A stretch of 31,028 nt of DNA from JBCDCP01 sp039181495 (GTDB taxonomy: Bacteria; Pseudomonadota; Alphaproteobacteria; Rhizobiales; Tepidamorphaceae). The translations under genes were made by a program, and so were the position numbers. Positions 7,747 to 15,826 of the stretch are shown here, in pieces. The first letter of the stretch is position 1. Every line of letters begins with the position of its first letter. The notes under the pieces are model-generated. The model saw nothing but the letters and a program-made list of their open reading frames with translations, was not told the DNA's origin and made no database searches. Where the stretch lies: positions 1 through 31,028 of the forward strand of contig JBCDCP010000016.1 in the NCBI GenBank assembly GCA_039181495.1. Reading direction: 5' to 3'.

Positions 7747-10700
7747 TCAGCCCTTGCTACCGCTGGGAGTGTCGGACCCTCCGACCGAACCGGAACCTCC
7801 GCCCTCACCGGATCCGCCTGACCCGCCCTGGCCGCCTCCTTCACTCTTGCCTGCTTCCTTGGAGATGCGCTGCATGTCAGACGCCTCACGAATGAGCCCG
7901 CCCATCTTCGCCAGATTGCCTCCTTCGATTCCGATATCCGACAAGAGCCCATCAAGCAGCGGCGCCTGAACGCGGTAGCGCAGCGCTGAATTGATGACCT
8001 CGTCCGTTGCCGTCCGTGACGAATCGCCACCGCCGGCACCACCGAGACCATCGAGTTGCATGATCCGGATGTCGTTGATCTTCTCGAGCGGCTTGACCGA
8101 TGCCGCGACGATCCCCTCGACACGCTCCAGGAGGCGGCGCCGGAACACCGACTGGCGCGCCGGGTCGGTGAGCACGTTCTCGGCTTCGTTGATGAGCTTC
8201 TGGGCCTCTGCCTCCACAGCGGCGCGGATACGGGCTGCTTCGGCAGCGAGCCGTTCTTCCTCGGCGGCCTTCTCGGCCATGACGATATCCACCGTCTTGC
8301 GCCGGTTTGCAGCCTCGGTTTCCTGAACGGTCTTCTTCTTCTCCTCCGCTTCAGTAGCGCGAGCGGCCGCATTCTCGGCTTCAACGCGAGCAGCGGATTC
8401 CTCAAGCGACTTGTTGTAGAGCACGATGGCCTTTTCCAGCGCCGCCTGCTCGACATCGCGTTCGCGTTCGATCTCGAGCCGCCGCCGGTCGCGCTCATGG
8501 CCGATCCGGGCATCATCAAGCCCGCGCTCCGACGCAATCCGGGCACGTTCCACCTCTTCCTGCGAAGCGATTTCTGCCTCACGCAATGCCTGCACCCGCG
8601 CGATCTCGATCTGCTCCGTTGAGCGTTGACGCTCAAGCTTGGCGGCATCCAGCACCTTCTCGCGCTCAACCTCGCTACGCTGAACATCGCGCTCGGCTTC
8701 GATCTCGGCAGCCTTTTGCTTCGCTTCGGCGGCTGCGCGCTGAGCCCGATTGGCCGCCAACTTGATGACGCGTTCTTCGTCAGCTTCGGCCACAGCACGC
8801 TGCTGCTCTATCGACTCGATCTCGCGGGTTTCCTGCGAGGCAATGCGCTCTTTCTCGAGTTCGAGTTCGGTGGCTATCCGCCTGCGCTCGACCGCCTCGC
8901 GGCGACGAATATCCTCCGCCTCGATCGCCTCCTGGCTCAGGATTTCACGTTCGCGCTTGTCCTGTTCCTGGGCAATGCGCTCGGCATCGATCTTCTTCTG
9001 TCGGGCGATATTGGCTTCCTCGATCGCCTCGCGGGCAAGAATGTCGGCCGTCTCCAGCGCTTCGTTGCGCTGGATCTCAAGCTCGCGAATGCGCTTGTCA
9101 TTGGCGATACGCTCCTGGTTGGTCTCGGCCGCCCGCAGAATCCGCAGCTGCTCGGTCGCCTCGCGATAGGCAATCTCCGCCTCCTCAATGGCCTTGTTGC
9201 GCTCGATCTCACGGCGGCGGGTCTCTTCTTCCGTGGCAATACGCGTCTCGGTGATCGCCTGCTCCTGCGCCAGACGCTTCTTCTCGGTATCTTCTCGGGC
9301 TTCAATCTCCGCCTGGTCGATGGTCCGGTTGCGCTCAATCTCGCGGCGACGGGTCTCTTCCTCCGTCGCAATCCGGGCCTCGCTCACCGCCTGCTCCTGA
9401 GTCAGACGCTTCCGCTCGGTGTCCTCGCGGGCTTCGATCTCAGCCTGCTGGACGAGCTTTTCATGTTCGATTTCCCGGCGGCGGGTGTCTTCCTGGCCGG
9501 CATTGCGCTGATCGATGACCGCTTTTTCCTGCTGAAGCCTCCGCCGCTCGGTGTTCTCGCGGGCCTCGATTTCGGCCTGATCGACGGTCTTGCGGCGCTC
9601 GATTTCCTTGGACTGAGTTTCCTGCTCCTTTTGGATTCGAGCCTGCTCTAGCGCCCTTTCCTGCTCGATGCGGGCACGCTCAGTCGCCTCGCGCGCAGAG
9701 ATCTCGGCTTCTTCAATGGCTTTGGTGCGGGCAATCTCTTTAGCCTGAACTTCCTGCTCATTGGCGATACGTGACTCGTTCACCGCGCGCTCTTGCTGAA
9801 TGCGGGCCTTCTCGGTCTCCTCGCGGGCAGCGATTTCGGCTTCCTCGATCTGTTTCTGGCGCTCGATCTCGCGTTCGCGGATTTCGCGTTCAGAGAGGAT
9901 CCGCGCCTCCGAGATGACCTTCTCGTTGGAAATGCGCGCCTTCTCGATCGCCTCGCGGGCGAGGATTTGGGCATTTTCCGCATCGGTCTCACGTTCCGCC
10001 CTTTCGCGGGCCAGCTCGGCCCTCTGCTGTGCCCGGCGAAACTCAACGTCGCGCTCCTGCTCCAGTCGGGCCTCTTCGCTCTCGCGCTCAATCGCAAGCG
10101 CCTGCTTCTCGGCTTCCAGGTTGCGCGACCGGATTTTGATCATCGACTCCTGCTCGATGTCATTGCGCAGCTTCCGGCGTTCCTCGATGGTCTCGATCAG
10201 TGAGGTGAGACCTTCGGCATCGAACCGGTTGGACGGATTGAAGAACTCAAGGCCTGTCTGATCGAGGTCCTTGATGGCAACCGATTCAAGCTCCAGCCCG
10301 TTCTTGGCGAGCCCCTCTTCGGCAACTTCTCGGACACGCTTCACATATTCCCCGCGCCCGGCATGCATCTCGTCCATCGCCATCTCGGCTGCCACCGCGC
10401 GCAACGCACTTTCGAACTTGCCATCAAGAAGCGCGTGCATGTGGTCGGTTTCGAGCGTCCGGCGGCCCATGGTCGAGGCCGCAATCGCAACGGAGGGACG
10501 GTCAGGCTTAACCCGCACGTAGAATGAGGCCTCGACATCGACCCGCATGCGGTCCTTCGTGATCAGCGCATCGGCCTTCTCGCGGATCACCTCCAGTGGC
10601 AGCGTGTTCATGTTGACCGGCGTGATGTCGTGAATAATCGGCCAGACGAACGCGCCGCCATCGATCACCACCTTCTCGCCAAGAAAACCGGTTCGCACAA

Positions 10701-10818
10701 AGGCCACTTCCTTTGTTGATCGCCGGTACAGCCATTGCATCACCCAGTAGATGATGGCGATGGCAATGACCGCGACGATGAGCCAGAGGATGAGCTGGCC
10801 GATGAGTTGCCCTGTCAT
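7747..10818 (-). CDS. Giant flotillin-like (SPFH/YqiK) protein with long hendecad coiled coil
   Basis: A 1023-residue membrane-anchored SPFH-family protein, roughly twice the length of E. coli YqiK. Residues 8-30 form one transmembrane helix, about 35-200 the SPFH/band-7 domain, and about 205-235 a linker. Residues 238-677 are 40 consecutive 11-residue units with a hydrophobic residue (mostly Ile) at the fourth position, such as EAEIAAREETE and KARIQQERAVN. Units 5-40 hold this almost without exception, and every fourth unit begins EAEI or QAEI, giving a 44-residue supercycle. A less regular coil reaches about 880, with one 3-residue phase shift near 733-735 and six further units. The flotillin C-terminal domain (about 881-980) and a Gly/Ser-rich tail (about 992-1023) end the protein. 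GGAGG lies before the ATG. Flotillins scaffold membrane microdomains; presence in this operon suggests a scaffold for the transporter or hydroxylase (inferred). Confidence 0.93.
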   Translation of the reverse strand: MTGQLIGQLILWLIVAVIAIAIIYWVMQWLYRRSTKEVAFVRTGFLGEKVVIDGGAFVWPIIHDITPVNMNTLPLEVIREKADALITKDRMRVDVEASFYVRVKPDRPSVAIAASTMGRRTLETDHMHALLDGKFESALRAVAAEMAMDEMHAGRGEYVKRVREVAEEGLAKNGLELESVAIKDLDQTGLEFFNPSNRFDAEGLTSLIETIEERRKLRNDIEQESMIKIRSRNLEAEKQALAIERESEEARLEQERDVEFRRAQQRAELARERAERETDAENAQILAREAIEKARISNEKVISEARILSEREIREREIERQKQIEEAEIAAREETEKARIQQERAVNESRIANEQEVQAKEIARTKAIEEAEISAREATERARIEQERALEQARIQKEQETQSKEIERRKTVDQAEIEARENTERRRLQQEKAVIDQRNAGQEDTRRREIEHEKLVQQAEIEAREDTERKRLTQEQAVSEARIATEEETRRREIERNRTIDQAEIEAREDTEKKRLAQEQAITETRIATEEETRRREIERNKAIEEAEIAYREATEQLRILRAAETNQERIANDKRIRELEIQRNEALETADILAREAIEEANIARQKKIDAERIAQEQDKREREILSQEAIEAEDIRRREAVERRRIATELELEKERIASQETREIESIEQQRAVAEADEERVIKLAANRAQRAAAEAKQKAAEIEAERDVQRSEVEREKVLDAAKLERQRSTEQIEIARVQALREAEIASQEEVERARIASERGLDDARIGHERDRRRLEIERERDVEQAALEKAIVLYNKSLEESAARVEAENAAARATEAEEKKKTVQETEAANRRKTVDIVMAEKAAEEERLAAEAARIRAAVEAEAQKLINEAENVLTDPARQSVFRRRLLERVEGIVAASVKPLEKINDIRIMQLDGLGGAGGGDSSRTATDEVINSALRYRVQAPLLDGLLSDIGIEGGNLAKMGGLIREASDMQRISKEAGKSEGGGQGGSGGSGEGGGSGSVGGSDTPSGSKG
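8788..9975 (-). repeat. In-gene tandem repeat: 33-bp hendecad units in a 132-bp supercycle
   Basis: This stretch encodes residues 282-677 of the flotillin-like protein: 36 uninterrupted 11-residue (33-bp) units. Position 4 is Ile in nearly all, Leu in units 18 and 22 and 26, and Asn in one unit (DQRNAGQEDTR). Units come in sets of four, so EAEI/QAEI-type units recur every 44 residues. DNA similarity is highest around 9200-9460, where neighbouring 132-bp copies read almost the same (for example RREIER, QAEIEAREDTE, ATEEETR in successive copies). This implies growth by duplication of four-unit blocks. Eleven-residue periodicity favours a nearly straight or slightly right-handed coiled coil, unlike the left-handed heptad type. 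Confidence 0.9.
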
Positions 10819-10834
10819 GGTTGTCCTCCAACGC

Positions 10835-10849
10835 GCCCCGTTTCGGGGC
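10835..10849. terminator. Hairpin in the leader of the flotillin-like gene
   Basis: A perfect 6-bp stem with a 3-base loop (GCCCCG-TTT-CGGGGC on the plus strand) lies in the 48-bp gap between the PEP-hydrolase-family gene and the flotillin-like gene. On the plus strand it is followed by TTCTTCTT, so it resembles an intrinsic terminator for antisense transcription. On the minus strand it sits just ahead of the flotillin ribosome-binding site (GGAGGACAACC) without covering it. It could protect the mRNA end or tune expression of the distal operon. No function is proven. Confidence 0.55.
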
Positions 10850-10866
10850 TTCTTCTTGTGCGGGGA

Positions 10867-11697
10867 TCAGCGCCCGCGAATAGCTTTGAACTTCTTGGTC
10901 TGTTCGGTGAGTGCCAGTTCCGTCGGCAGCCGCTCCATCGAGGAAGCACCGTAGAATCCATGGCAGTTCTTGGTGTGCTTGAGCACGTGTTCGGCGTCTT
11001 CAGGCATGGCAACCGGTCCGCCGTGGACAAGCACGATGGCGTCTTTGTTGACCTTGAGTGCGGCTTCCGCCCAGGCGTCGACCAGTGCCGGGCACTGCTC
11101 GAGCGTCAACGCCGTTTCGGCACCAATCGATCCGCCTGTAGTCAGTCCCAGATGGCAGACGATGATGTCGGCACCGGCTCTGGCCATCGCTGTCGCGTCG
11201 TCTTCATTGAAGATGTACGGCGTGGTCAGCATGTCCTTTGAATGCGCCATGGCAATCATGTCCACTTCCTGACCATAAGACATACCCGTCTCTTCAAGAT
11301 TGGCACGGAAGGTGCCATCGATCAGCCCGACGGTTGGAAAGTTCTGCACGCCAGAAAAACCGACACGCTTGAGGTCATCGAGAAAACTGTCGAACAGGCA
11401 AAACGGATCGGTGCCGTTGACGCCGGCCAGCACCGGCGTGTTGGGCGCGACCGGCAGCACTTCGGACGCCATCTCCATGACGATGTCATTGGCGTTGCCA
11501 TAGGCCATAAGGCCCGCCAGCGAACCACGTCCGGCCATGCGGTAGCGGCCTGAATTGTAGATGACAATCAGGTCGATGCCGCCAGCTTCCTCACACTTGG
11601 CGGATAAACCGGTTCCGGCTCCACCGCCGATAATCGGCTCGCCACGCGCCTTCATGCCGTGAAATTTCTCAAGCAGCGCGGATCGTTCAAATGGCAT
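10867..11697 (-). CDS. PEP-hydrolase-family TIM-barrel protein (PF09370 type)
   Basis: A 276-residue TIM-barrel protein of the 'phosphoenolpyruvate hydrolase-like' family. Characteristic segments are IIGGGAGTGLSAKCEEAGG near 22-40, IYNSGRYRMAGRGSLAGLMAYGNAN, VLAGVNGTDPF, GVQNFPTVGLIDG, and a C-terminal ending with GFYGASSMERLP. It begins 14 bp after the LivF-UPF0261 fusion gene stops. In tomato Tm-1 and many bacterial proteins a UPF0261 domain is joined or adjacent to this same TIM-barrel, so the two are very likely partners. The true reaction of the pair is not established; the family name comes from limited evidence. A role in processing a pathway intermediate is inferred from the catabolic setting. 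Confidence 0.92.
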   Translation of the reverse strand: MPFERSALLEKFHGMKARGEPIIGGGAGTGLSAKCEEAGGIDLIVIYNSGRYRMAGRGSLAGLMAYGNANDIVMEMASEVLPVAPNTPVLAGVNGTDPFCLFDSFLDDLKRVGFSGVQNFPTVGLIDGTFRANLEETGMSYGQEVDMIAMAHSKDMLTTPYIFNEDDATAMARAGADIIVCHLGLTTGGSIGAETALTLEQCPALVDAWAEAALKVNKDAIVLVHGGPVAMPEDAEHVLKHTKNCHGFYGASSMERLPTELALTEQTKKFKAIRGR

Positions 11698-11711
11698 CGA
11701 TCTTCTCTTTC

Positions 11712-13946
11712 CTATCGTCGACTGGCGTGATTGCGGGATGACGGACGGGGCCGCCGCGCGGACCCACCATTGAGTTCGCGGAAGGCATCCAGCATCGCGG
11801 CGACCGCTTCGGGGTCATTGATGTTGTGAGGAACACGAACGAGTTTGCGCTGAGACGTTTGCCGCACGGTCGATTCAAGCGCATCGAACAACGCCTTGTC
11901 GGCAGCCGGATCCCAGAATGCCTCGCCGGGTGCGTCCAGCAGCGAAACGCCGCCCTCTGGTAAGAAGAACCGAACCGGAGCCTCCATCAGATTGAGGCGC
12001 TCCCCGATCCAGCGGCCCATCTGAGCGTTCTCTTCGACCGTGGTGCGCATCAGCGTCACCTGCGGATTGTGTTCGTAGAAGAGCCGCTGGCTGTAGCGTT
12101 CCGGCACGGTCGGCGGTGCACCGAAATTGACCATATCAAGCGCGCCGCACGCGCCGACATAAGGCATGCGCTTGCGGATCATCGCGCCGAACCGGTCCTC
12201 ATTGGCCGGGAAAACCCCGCCCATCAGCATGTCGCAGATTTCGGTAGTGGTGACATCCAGCACCGAGGTTATAAGACCTGAATCGATCAGGCTCTCCATC
12301 GACTGACCGCCAATGCCGGTGGCATGAAAGACCAGACAGTCATGGTCATCGTCCAGCGCCGCTACGAGCTGCTGCACCGCGGGCGTCGTGACGCCGAACA
12401 TCGTCAGTCCAAGGGCTGGCTTGTCCTCTACCGGGACGGCCTGCCGTTCGCGCCGTGCCGCCACCATGCCAGCCAGCGCATGTGCGCCGTTGGCGAGCAC
12501 TTCGCGGCTGATTGCATTGATCCCCTGCACATCGGCAACCGAGTGCATCATGGTGATGTCTGCCGCACCGACATACTGCCGCACTTCACCGGACGCCACG
12601 GTGGAGACGATCAGTTTCGGCACGCCAAAGGGCAACGCCCGCATGGCCGGCGATACGATCGCCGTGCCGCCGGAGCCGCCCGCTGCGATGATGCCAGCGA
12701 CACCCGTCTGTCGCTTCATCCAGCGCTCGAAGGCGACCGTCATCCCGGCAACGGACTGGCCGCGGTCGCCGGTGAAAACCCCGGCGGCTCCGCGCGGATG
12801 GAACGCCGCCACCTGATAGGCCGGGACATCCGCACCCGAATGGCCGCCTGAGGTCGAGAGATCGACAAGCCGCGTCGGCAGGCCATGGCTCGCCACGACA
12901 TCGCGTACATAGCGCAGCTCTTCGCCTTTGGTGTCGAGCGTGCCGGCGACCAGCACGATTGGCAGCCCCTGCGGTCCCAGCGACCGAAGCTCGGTTGACC
13001 CGGGTAAAACCGCTCCACTCGCTGTGCCCGGCAGGCCGCCGGATATGACGCGGGCACTGTTCTCGATGACATGGACGGGCGTTGGCTGCGACCAACGGTC
13101 AGGCCGTTTGGGGTTTGAGTTCCAGACCTTGCGCGGGCCCTCTGCTGGGGCATGCGCGGCCTCGGATTTCTCACCGCCAGCCACATGACCTGTCTCTGGG
13201 GTATCGTCCTCATCATGTGCATGCCGGCCAACACCGAGCAGGCTTTGTTGAAGGTCCCGGTCGGCGGACAGTTGGGCCGAGTCGATCGTCCGGTTGATGC
13301 GGCCATTGACCATGATGGCGGTATCGCGTGACACCGCGGTAGCCACGCCAATGTTCTGTTCAATGACGAGGACGTCCATGTCACCCTCGGCACCAAGTGT
13401 CAGGAGCATCTCCTCGACCTGATCGACGATGCGTGGCGCCAGCCCTTCGGTCGGCTCGTCCATGACCAGAAGCTTCGGATTGGTCAGCAGCGCGCGGCTG
13501 ATCGCCAGCATCTGCTGCTCGCCGCCCGAGAGCTGAGCACCGCCATTGTTCTTGCGCTCAGCGAGCCGCGGAAAGGTCGTGTAGATCCGGTCGCGCGTCC
13601 ACGGGCCGGCATGCCCGGCGCCGACCATCCGCAAATGCTCATCGACCGTCAGCGAGCGCCACAGCCGGCGCCCCTGCGGCACGTAGCCAACGCCGAGGCG
13701 TGCAATCTCGGGCGACGGGCGGCCTGCGAGTTCCTGACCATGGAACCGGATCGAACCTGAGGACACGGGGACAAGGCCCATGATCGCTTTGCAAAGCGTC
13801 GTCTTGCCCATGCCGTTGCGGCCGACAACCGACAAGACGCCGGAGTCTAGCGTAAGGTCGACACCCTGCAGCGCATGGCTCGCACCGTAGTAGACGTTGA
13901 GCCCACTGACCTGCAGCGCTGGTCCGCTTTGACGCGTCTCAGCCAT
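11712..13946 (-). CDS. Fusion: LivF-type ABC ATPase + UPF0261/Tm-1-like ATP-binding domain
   Basis: A 744-residue two-part protein. Residues 1 to about 235 form a branched-chain-amino-acid-type ABC ATPase (LivF): Walker A GRNGMGKT (42-49), Q-loop near 91, signature LSGGEQQ (139-145), Walker B LLVMDEP (159-165), H-loop replaced by the Gln of VIEQN as in other LivF proteins. A hydrophilic linker of about 90 residues (240-328) leads to a UPF0261 domain (about 329-725) that begins VLVAGTLDTKGEELRY, contains AAGGSGGTAI, and ends in a basic tail. It pairs with LivG for the importer encoded upstream. The UPF0261 half likely works with the TIM-barrel protein encoded next. The fusion ties transport physically to a cytoplasmic enzyme-like module. 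The frame is continuous, and I see no sign of a sequencing join. Confidence 0.94.
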   Translation of the reverse strand: MAETRQSGPALQVSGLNVYYGASHALQGVDLTLDSGVLSVVGRNGMGKTTLCKAIMGLVPVSSGSIRFHGQELAGRPSPEIARLGVGYVPQGRRLWRSLTVDEHLRMVGAGHAGPWTRDRIYTTFPRLAERKNNGGAQLSGGEQQMLAISRALLTNPKLLVMDEPTEGLAPRIVDQVEEMLLTLGAEGDMDVLVIEQNIGVATAVSRDTAIMVNGRINRTIDSAQLSADRDLQQSLLGVGRHAHDEDDTPETGHVAGGEKSEAAHAPAEGPRKVWNSNPKRPDRWSQPTPVHVIENSARVISGGLPGTASGAVLPGSTELRSLGPQGLPIVLVAGTLDTKGEELRYVRDVVASHGLPTRLVDLSTSGGHSGADVPAYQVAAFHPRGAAGVFTGDRGQSVAGMTVAFERWMKRQTGVAGIIAAGGSGGTAIVSPAMRALPFGVPKLIVSTVASGEVRQYVGAADITMMHSVADVQGINAISREVLANGAHALAGMVAARRERQAVPVEDKPALGLTMFGVTTPAVQQLVAALDDDHDCLVFHATGIGGQSMESLIDSGLITSVLDVTTTEICDMLMGGVFPANEDRFGAMIRKRMPYVGACGALDMVNFGAPPTVPERYSQRLFYEHNPQVTLMRTTVEENAQMGRWIGERLNLMEAPVRFFLPEGGVSLLDAPGEAFWDPAADKALFDALESTVRQTSQRKLVRVPHNINDPEAVAAMLDAFRELNGGSARRPRPSSRNHASRR

Positions 13947-13947
13947 C

Positions 13948-14733
13948 TCAGTGCCCCCCGCCCAGATAGAGTTCCTGAACTTCGGGATCCTCTTCTATCT
14001 CAGCCGGTTTGCCCTCTTTGAAGATGCGCCCATTGTGCATCATCGTGACACTTTCCGCGACACGCAGGGCAACATCCATGTCGTGCTCGATGATGATGTA
14101 GCCCATGTGCTCGGGCAGGTTGGTGAGGATGTCGATCAATTCGCGGCGCTCCGCCGGGGACAATCCCGCGGCAGGCTCATCAAACAGAATGAAGCGAGGC
14201 GCGCCGGCCAGCGCCAGCGCGATTTCAAGCTGGCGTTGCTGGCCATAGGACAGTTCAGACACCAGCGTGTCCCTGGCGCTGATCAGGTGCACAGCCTCGC
14301 ACAATTCCTCCGCGGCGCTGACCAGAGCATCATTGCGTCTCGGCCGGATCAGCGAGAAGCGGCCGCGCGATACACCGCGGCAGGCAAGATAGATGTTGTC
14401 GAGCACCGTCAGACCACCGAACAACAGCGAGATCTGATAGGTCCGACGCAAGCCACGACGAATGCGCTCATGCGCCGGAAAGACCGTGACGTCCTCACCG
14501 AACAGCCGGATCGATCCGCTGGAGGGCAGGAAGTCACCAGTGATGCAGTTGAACAGCGTGGTCTTGCCGGCACCATTCGATCCAAGAACCGCCCGGCGCT
14601 CGCCCGGCTCCACGGTCATGGTGATGTCTTCGAGCGCTGCCAGCGCGCCGAAGTAGCGCGAGACCCCGCGCAATTCCAGGGCACTCGCCGTACCTGTGGC
14701 AGACAGCCGTTCAGCGACCGATGTGTCAGACAT
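13948..14733 (-). CDS. LivG-type ABC transporter ATP-binding protein
   Basis: A 261-residue ABC ATPase of the hydrophobic/branched-chain amino acid uptake (HAAT) type. Walker A is GSNGAGKT at 51-58, the signature LSYGQQR (161-167) has the Tyr-for-Gly change common in LivG, Walker B is FILFDEP (181-187), and the switch His is in IIIEHDMD (213-220). It acts at the inner face of the membrane with the LivF-type half of the next protein. The ATG at 14733 has a strong ribosome-binding site (GGGAGGGC) and overlaps the LivM stop by 8 bp. The next gene starts after a single base. The in-frame ATG at 14757 is possible but has no better signal. The substrate cannot be told from this subunit. Confidence 0.94.
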   Translation of the reverse strand: MSDTSVAERLSATGTASALELRGVSRYFGALAALEDITMTVEPGERRAVLGSNGAGKTTLFNCITGDFLPSSGSIRLFGEDVTVFPAHERIRRGLRRTYQISLLFGGLTVLDNIYLACRGVSRGRFSLIRPRRNDALVSAAEELCEAVHLISARDTLVSELSYGQQRQLEIALALAGAPRFILFDEPAAGLSPAERRELIDILTNLPEHMGYIIIEHDMDVALRVAESVTMMHNGRIFKEGKPAEIEEDPEVQELYLGGGH

Positions 14734-15820
14734 TGCGCCCTCCCACATCCCTGTCACCAGGTGTCTCGCCGCTGCCCATCAGCGGGTCCCGCTTGCGCCG
14801 ATTCTGCCAACGCTCCCAAAGCCCCAGCACGCCATCGGGCGAGAAGAACACAAGCACGAGGAAACCAAGCCCGATCAGTGTCTTGAAGCGCTCACCCGAC
14901 ATGCCGAATGCTGTCAGAACGTCGGGCGAGAAGGTGCGCAGCAACACATAGATAAAGGCGCCAATGAACGGTCCGATCGGCTTGCGGATGCCGCCAATGA
15001 CCGCGATCACCAGAATATCGATGACCGCCGGAATCCCCGCCGTGCCCGGCGAGATCTGCGCATTCTGCCAGACCAGCAGGATACCGCCGACAGCTGCAAT
15101 AACGCTGGCAAAGGTGTAAGCGAGGACGCGGTGGGCTGTCACGTTGAAGCCGAGCGCTGCCATCCGGCGCGGATTGTCCCGCACCCCCTGGAGCGCCAGG
15201 CCGAATGGCGTTCGCGAAACGTAGACAACAACGAAATAACTCAGCAGTGCGAAGGCTAACGTCAGGTAGTAGAATGGCATCGGTTGTCGCCAGTCCACGC
15301 CAAAGAGCTGCGGCGGGACCACAAGATTGAAGCCGGTGTAGCCATTGAAGATGTGGTAGTTCTGGCGCGCGAAATAAAAGAAGGCCGCGGCAATCGCCAG
15401 CGTGATCATGATGGTGTAGATGCCCTCGGTCCGGACCGCGAGCGCGCCGACAATCGTGCCAAATATCATCGCAACGATGATCGCGATGGGGACGTAGAGC
15501 CACCACGGCAATCCGAGACTGAGGTCGGTTATGCCGGACGTCCCAAAGATCGCGACCATATAGCCGCCGACAGCTGCGACACTCATCTGGATCAGGCTGA
15601 CCATCCCGCCGTAGCCGGCTAGGAACATCAGGCTGAGCGCGATCATTCCGAGGATGAACGTCCAGCCGAATACCTGGAACAGCCAGAAATCGTTGGCGAT
15701 GACCGGCATGAACAGCATGATCAAGCCGATGACCCAGTAGTACGTGGGGACCTTGTCGATCCAGATCCCCGATGGGCTGGATTGTGCGGCGGAAACGGAC
15801 GCGCGATCGACCAGTGCCAT
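14726..15820 (-). CDS. LivM-type ABC transporter permease
   Basis: A 364-residue integral membrane permease of the BPD_transp_2 (LivHM) family. About eight to ten hydrophobic segments are visible from residue 27 onward (YYWVIGLIMLFMPVIAN, GWTFILGMIALSLMFLAGYGG and so on). The conserved cytoplasmic loop SRTPFGLALQGVRDNPRRMAALG is the family's ATPase-coupling region. The tail after about 325 is hydrophilic. It forms the membrane channel with the LivH-type protein encoded 6 bp upstream and is powered by LivG and the LivF fusion. Overlap with livG shows tight co-translation. The related binding protein is not in this operon but lies at 19154-20416. Confidence 0.93.
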   Translation of the reverse strand: MALVDRASVSAAQSSPSGIWIDKVPTYYWVIGLIMLFMPVIANDFWLFQVFGWTFILGMIALSLMFLAGYGGMVSLIQMSVAAVGGYMVAIFGTSGITDLSLGLPWWLYVPIAIIVAMIFGTIVGALAVRTEGIYTIMITLAIAAAFFYFARQNYHIFNGYTGFNLVVPPQLFGVDWRQPMPFYYLTLAFALLSYFVVVYVSRTPFGLALQGVRDNPRRMAALGFNVTAHRVLAYTFASVIAAVGGILLVWQNAQISPGTAGIPAVIDILVIAVIGGIRKPIGPFIGAFIYVLLRTFSPDVLTAFGMSGERFKTLIGLGFLVLVFFSPDGVLGLWERWQNRRKRDPLMGSGETPGDRDVGGRNV

Positions 15821-15826
15821 GCCGTC

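Noticed and set aside
8626..9651. Long plus-strand open frame (341 residues, Leu/Phe/Gly-rich) opposite the flotillin-like gene
   Set aside because: It is the complement of the repetitive Glu/Arg/Ile codons of the hendecad coiled coil, which makes stop codons rare on the other strand. It has no ribosome-binding site or recognisable domain.
8788..9975. CRISPR array or satellite-type DNA repeat
   Set aside because: The 33/132-bp periodicity lies wholly within one open reading frame and is conserved at the amino acid level; there are no identical direct repeats with unique spacers.
13951..14886. Plus-strand open frame of 311 residues opposite livG and the livM end
   Set aside because: The minus strand carries an intact ABC ATPase; the shadow crosses a gene boundary and shows no domain.
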